From positions 1 to 34,219 of the forward strand of contig JFBG01000054.1 in the NCBI GenBank assembly GCA_000583135.1: DNA of 34,219 bases, in the 5' to 3' direction. This stretch comes from Thioalkalivibrio sp. HK1 (GTDB lineage Bacteria > Pseudomonadota > Gammaproteobacteria > HK1). Both the position numbers and the translations under genes were made by a program. Shown one piece after another: positions 33,557-34,219 of this stretch (within the stretch, counting starts at the first letter, position 1; every line of letters starts with the position of its first letter). The notes beneath the pieces are model-generated. The model saw only the letters and a list, made by a program, of their open reading frames with translations, ran no database searches and was not told where the DNA came from.

Positions 33557-34219
33557 ATGCGATCCTTCGATGTCATCACCGATGGCTTGCTCTTTCCGGA
33601 AGGACCGATCGCGATGCCCGACGGCAGCGTGCTCTTGGTGGAAATCGCCCGCGGCACCCTCACCAGGGTTTTGCCGAACGGCGATCGCGAAATCGTCGCC
33701 GAGACCGGGGGCGGACCCAACGGTGCCGCCATCGGACCCGACGGTCGATGCTATATCTGCAATAACGGCGGCTTTCGCTGGGAGATCGATGCCGCCGGAC
33801 GCCGCCGACCCGTGGCCCAAGCGGATGATTGGAGCGGCGGGAGGATCGAGCGCGTCGATCTCGCCGACGGGAGCGTCGAAATCCTCTACGACTCCTGCGA
33901 CGGCCACCCCCTCAAGGGACCCAACGATATCGTCTTCGATCGAAGCGGGGGCTTTTGGTTCAGCGATCTCGGCAAGGTCCGCAAGCGCGATATGGATCGA
34001 GGAGGGATCTATTACGCCCGCGCGGATGGCAGCATGATCTGCGAGGCCATCCACCCGATGCTGACCCCGAACGGCGTCGGCCTGTCACCGGACGAAAAAA
34101 CCCTTTATGTCGCGGAGACCGAGGGCGCGCGCCTGTGGGCCTATCCGATCGTCGGCGAGGGCGAAGTGGCGCAAGAAGCATTTCCGGCCTCGCTCAATGG
34201 CGGGCGGCTGATCACTTGC
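33557..34219 (+). CDS. SMP-30/gluconolactonase/LRE-family protein, cut by the right edge
   Basis: The first 221 codons of a six-bladed beta-propeller hydrolase; the 3' end lies outside the window. It starts with DGLLFPEGPIAMPDGSVLLV, in which the Glu near residue 15 is a metal ligand in this family. GPNDIVFDRSGGFWFSDLG supplies the conserved Asn, and TPNGVGLSPDEKTLYVAET supplies the second Asn. The last ligand Asp would lie beyond the edge. Relatives hydrolyse sugar lactones or similar esters using a divalent metal. AAGGAG at 33546-33551, 5 nt upstream, sets the ATG at 33557. It is on the same strand as the SLC13-type permease and 61 bp behind it, so the pair may import and process one organic acid or lactone (inferred). 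Confidence 0.9.
   Translation, partial: MRSFDVITDGLLFPEGPIAMPDGSVLLVEIARGTLTRVLPNGDREIVAETGGGPNGAAIGPDGRCYICNNGGFRWEIDAAGRRRPVAQADDWSGGRIERVDLADGSVEILYDSCDGHPLKGPNDIVFDRSGGFWFSDLGKVRKRDMDRGGIYYARADGSMICEAIHPMLTPNGVGLSPDEKTLYVAETEGARLWAYPIVGEGEVAQEAFPASLNGGRLITC

Noticed and set aside
1..34219. CRISPR arrays, tRNA or rRNA genes, transposases, phage genes
   Set aside because: No spaced direct repeats of CRISPR type, no TPsiC-like tRNA ends and no recombinase or phage motifs were found. The short tandem arrays have no spacers.

Overview
This window is a GC-rich (roughly 60% G+C by eye) chromosomal stretch from a member of the Pseudomonadota, most likely a gammaproteobacterium. The best evidence is gene order. 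priA, a class A penicillin-binding protein gene (mrcA/ponA), aroK, aroB and hemE lie together in a 12 kb block, as they do in Pseudomonas-type genomes, and a family B DNA polymerase II gene (polB) lies close by. No rRNA, tRNA, CRISPR array, transposase or phage gene was seen.

Layout. 1-2.4 kb: cinA/pncC on the minus strand and a small HNH-nuclease-N-terminus-like protein. 2.5-8.5 kb, plus strand: a short-chain dehydrogenase, a gap of about 850 bp without a convincing gene, then a tight operon of a thiamine-diphosphate enzyme, an MFS transporter and a six-Asp-box beta-propeller protein. 8.6-13.7 kb, minus strand: an operon for a TAXI-type TRAP binding protein, a fused TRAP permease and an MttB-superfamily methyltransferase. 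14-19 kb, minus strand: mutM, hemE with a DUF368 (polyprenyl-phosphate translocase family) gene, and aroK-aroB. 19.4-24.4 kb: mrcA facing a FAD/GcvT-type dimethylglycine/sarcosine dehydrogenase-like enzyme. 24.8-27.8 kb: priA translationally coupled to a conserved hypothetical gene. 28.3-31.3 kb: an NnrU-family membrane protein converging on polB. 31.7-34.2 kb: an SLC13-type permease with RCK_C domains and an SMP-30/gluconolactonase-like gene cut by the right edge.

Working together. The TAXI/TRAP/MttB operon and the FAD/GcvT enzyme fit uptake and demethylation of a methylated amine or betaine that feeds one-carbon metabolism. No corrinoid protein is in the window, so the methyl acceptor for MttB is unknown. 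The ThDP enzyme/MFS/propeller operon looks like an uncharacterised small-molecule pathway. The remaining genes are housekeeping: shikimate and haem synthesis, cell wall, replication restart and base-excision repair.

The noncoding DNA is unusual. The palindrome GATATC is strongly over-represented. Short tandem arrays with a 13-bp period flank mutM. A 15-bp duplication forms a hairpin between convergent genes. Three stem-loops sit between the TRAP binding-protein and permease genes. An intrinsic terminator lies upstream of polB with no minus-strand gene in front of it. No unmistakably new multi-gene system was found; the strongest leads are the TAXI-TRAP-MttB unit, the 13-bp repeats and the possible RNA upstream of polB.
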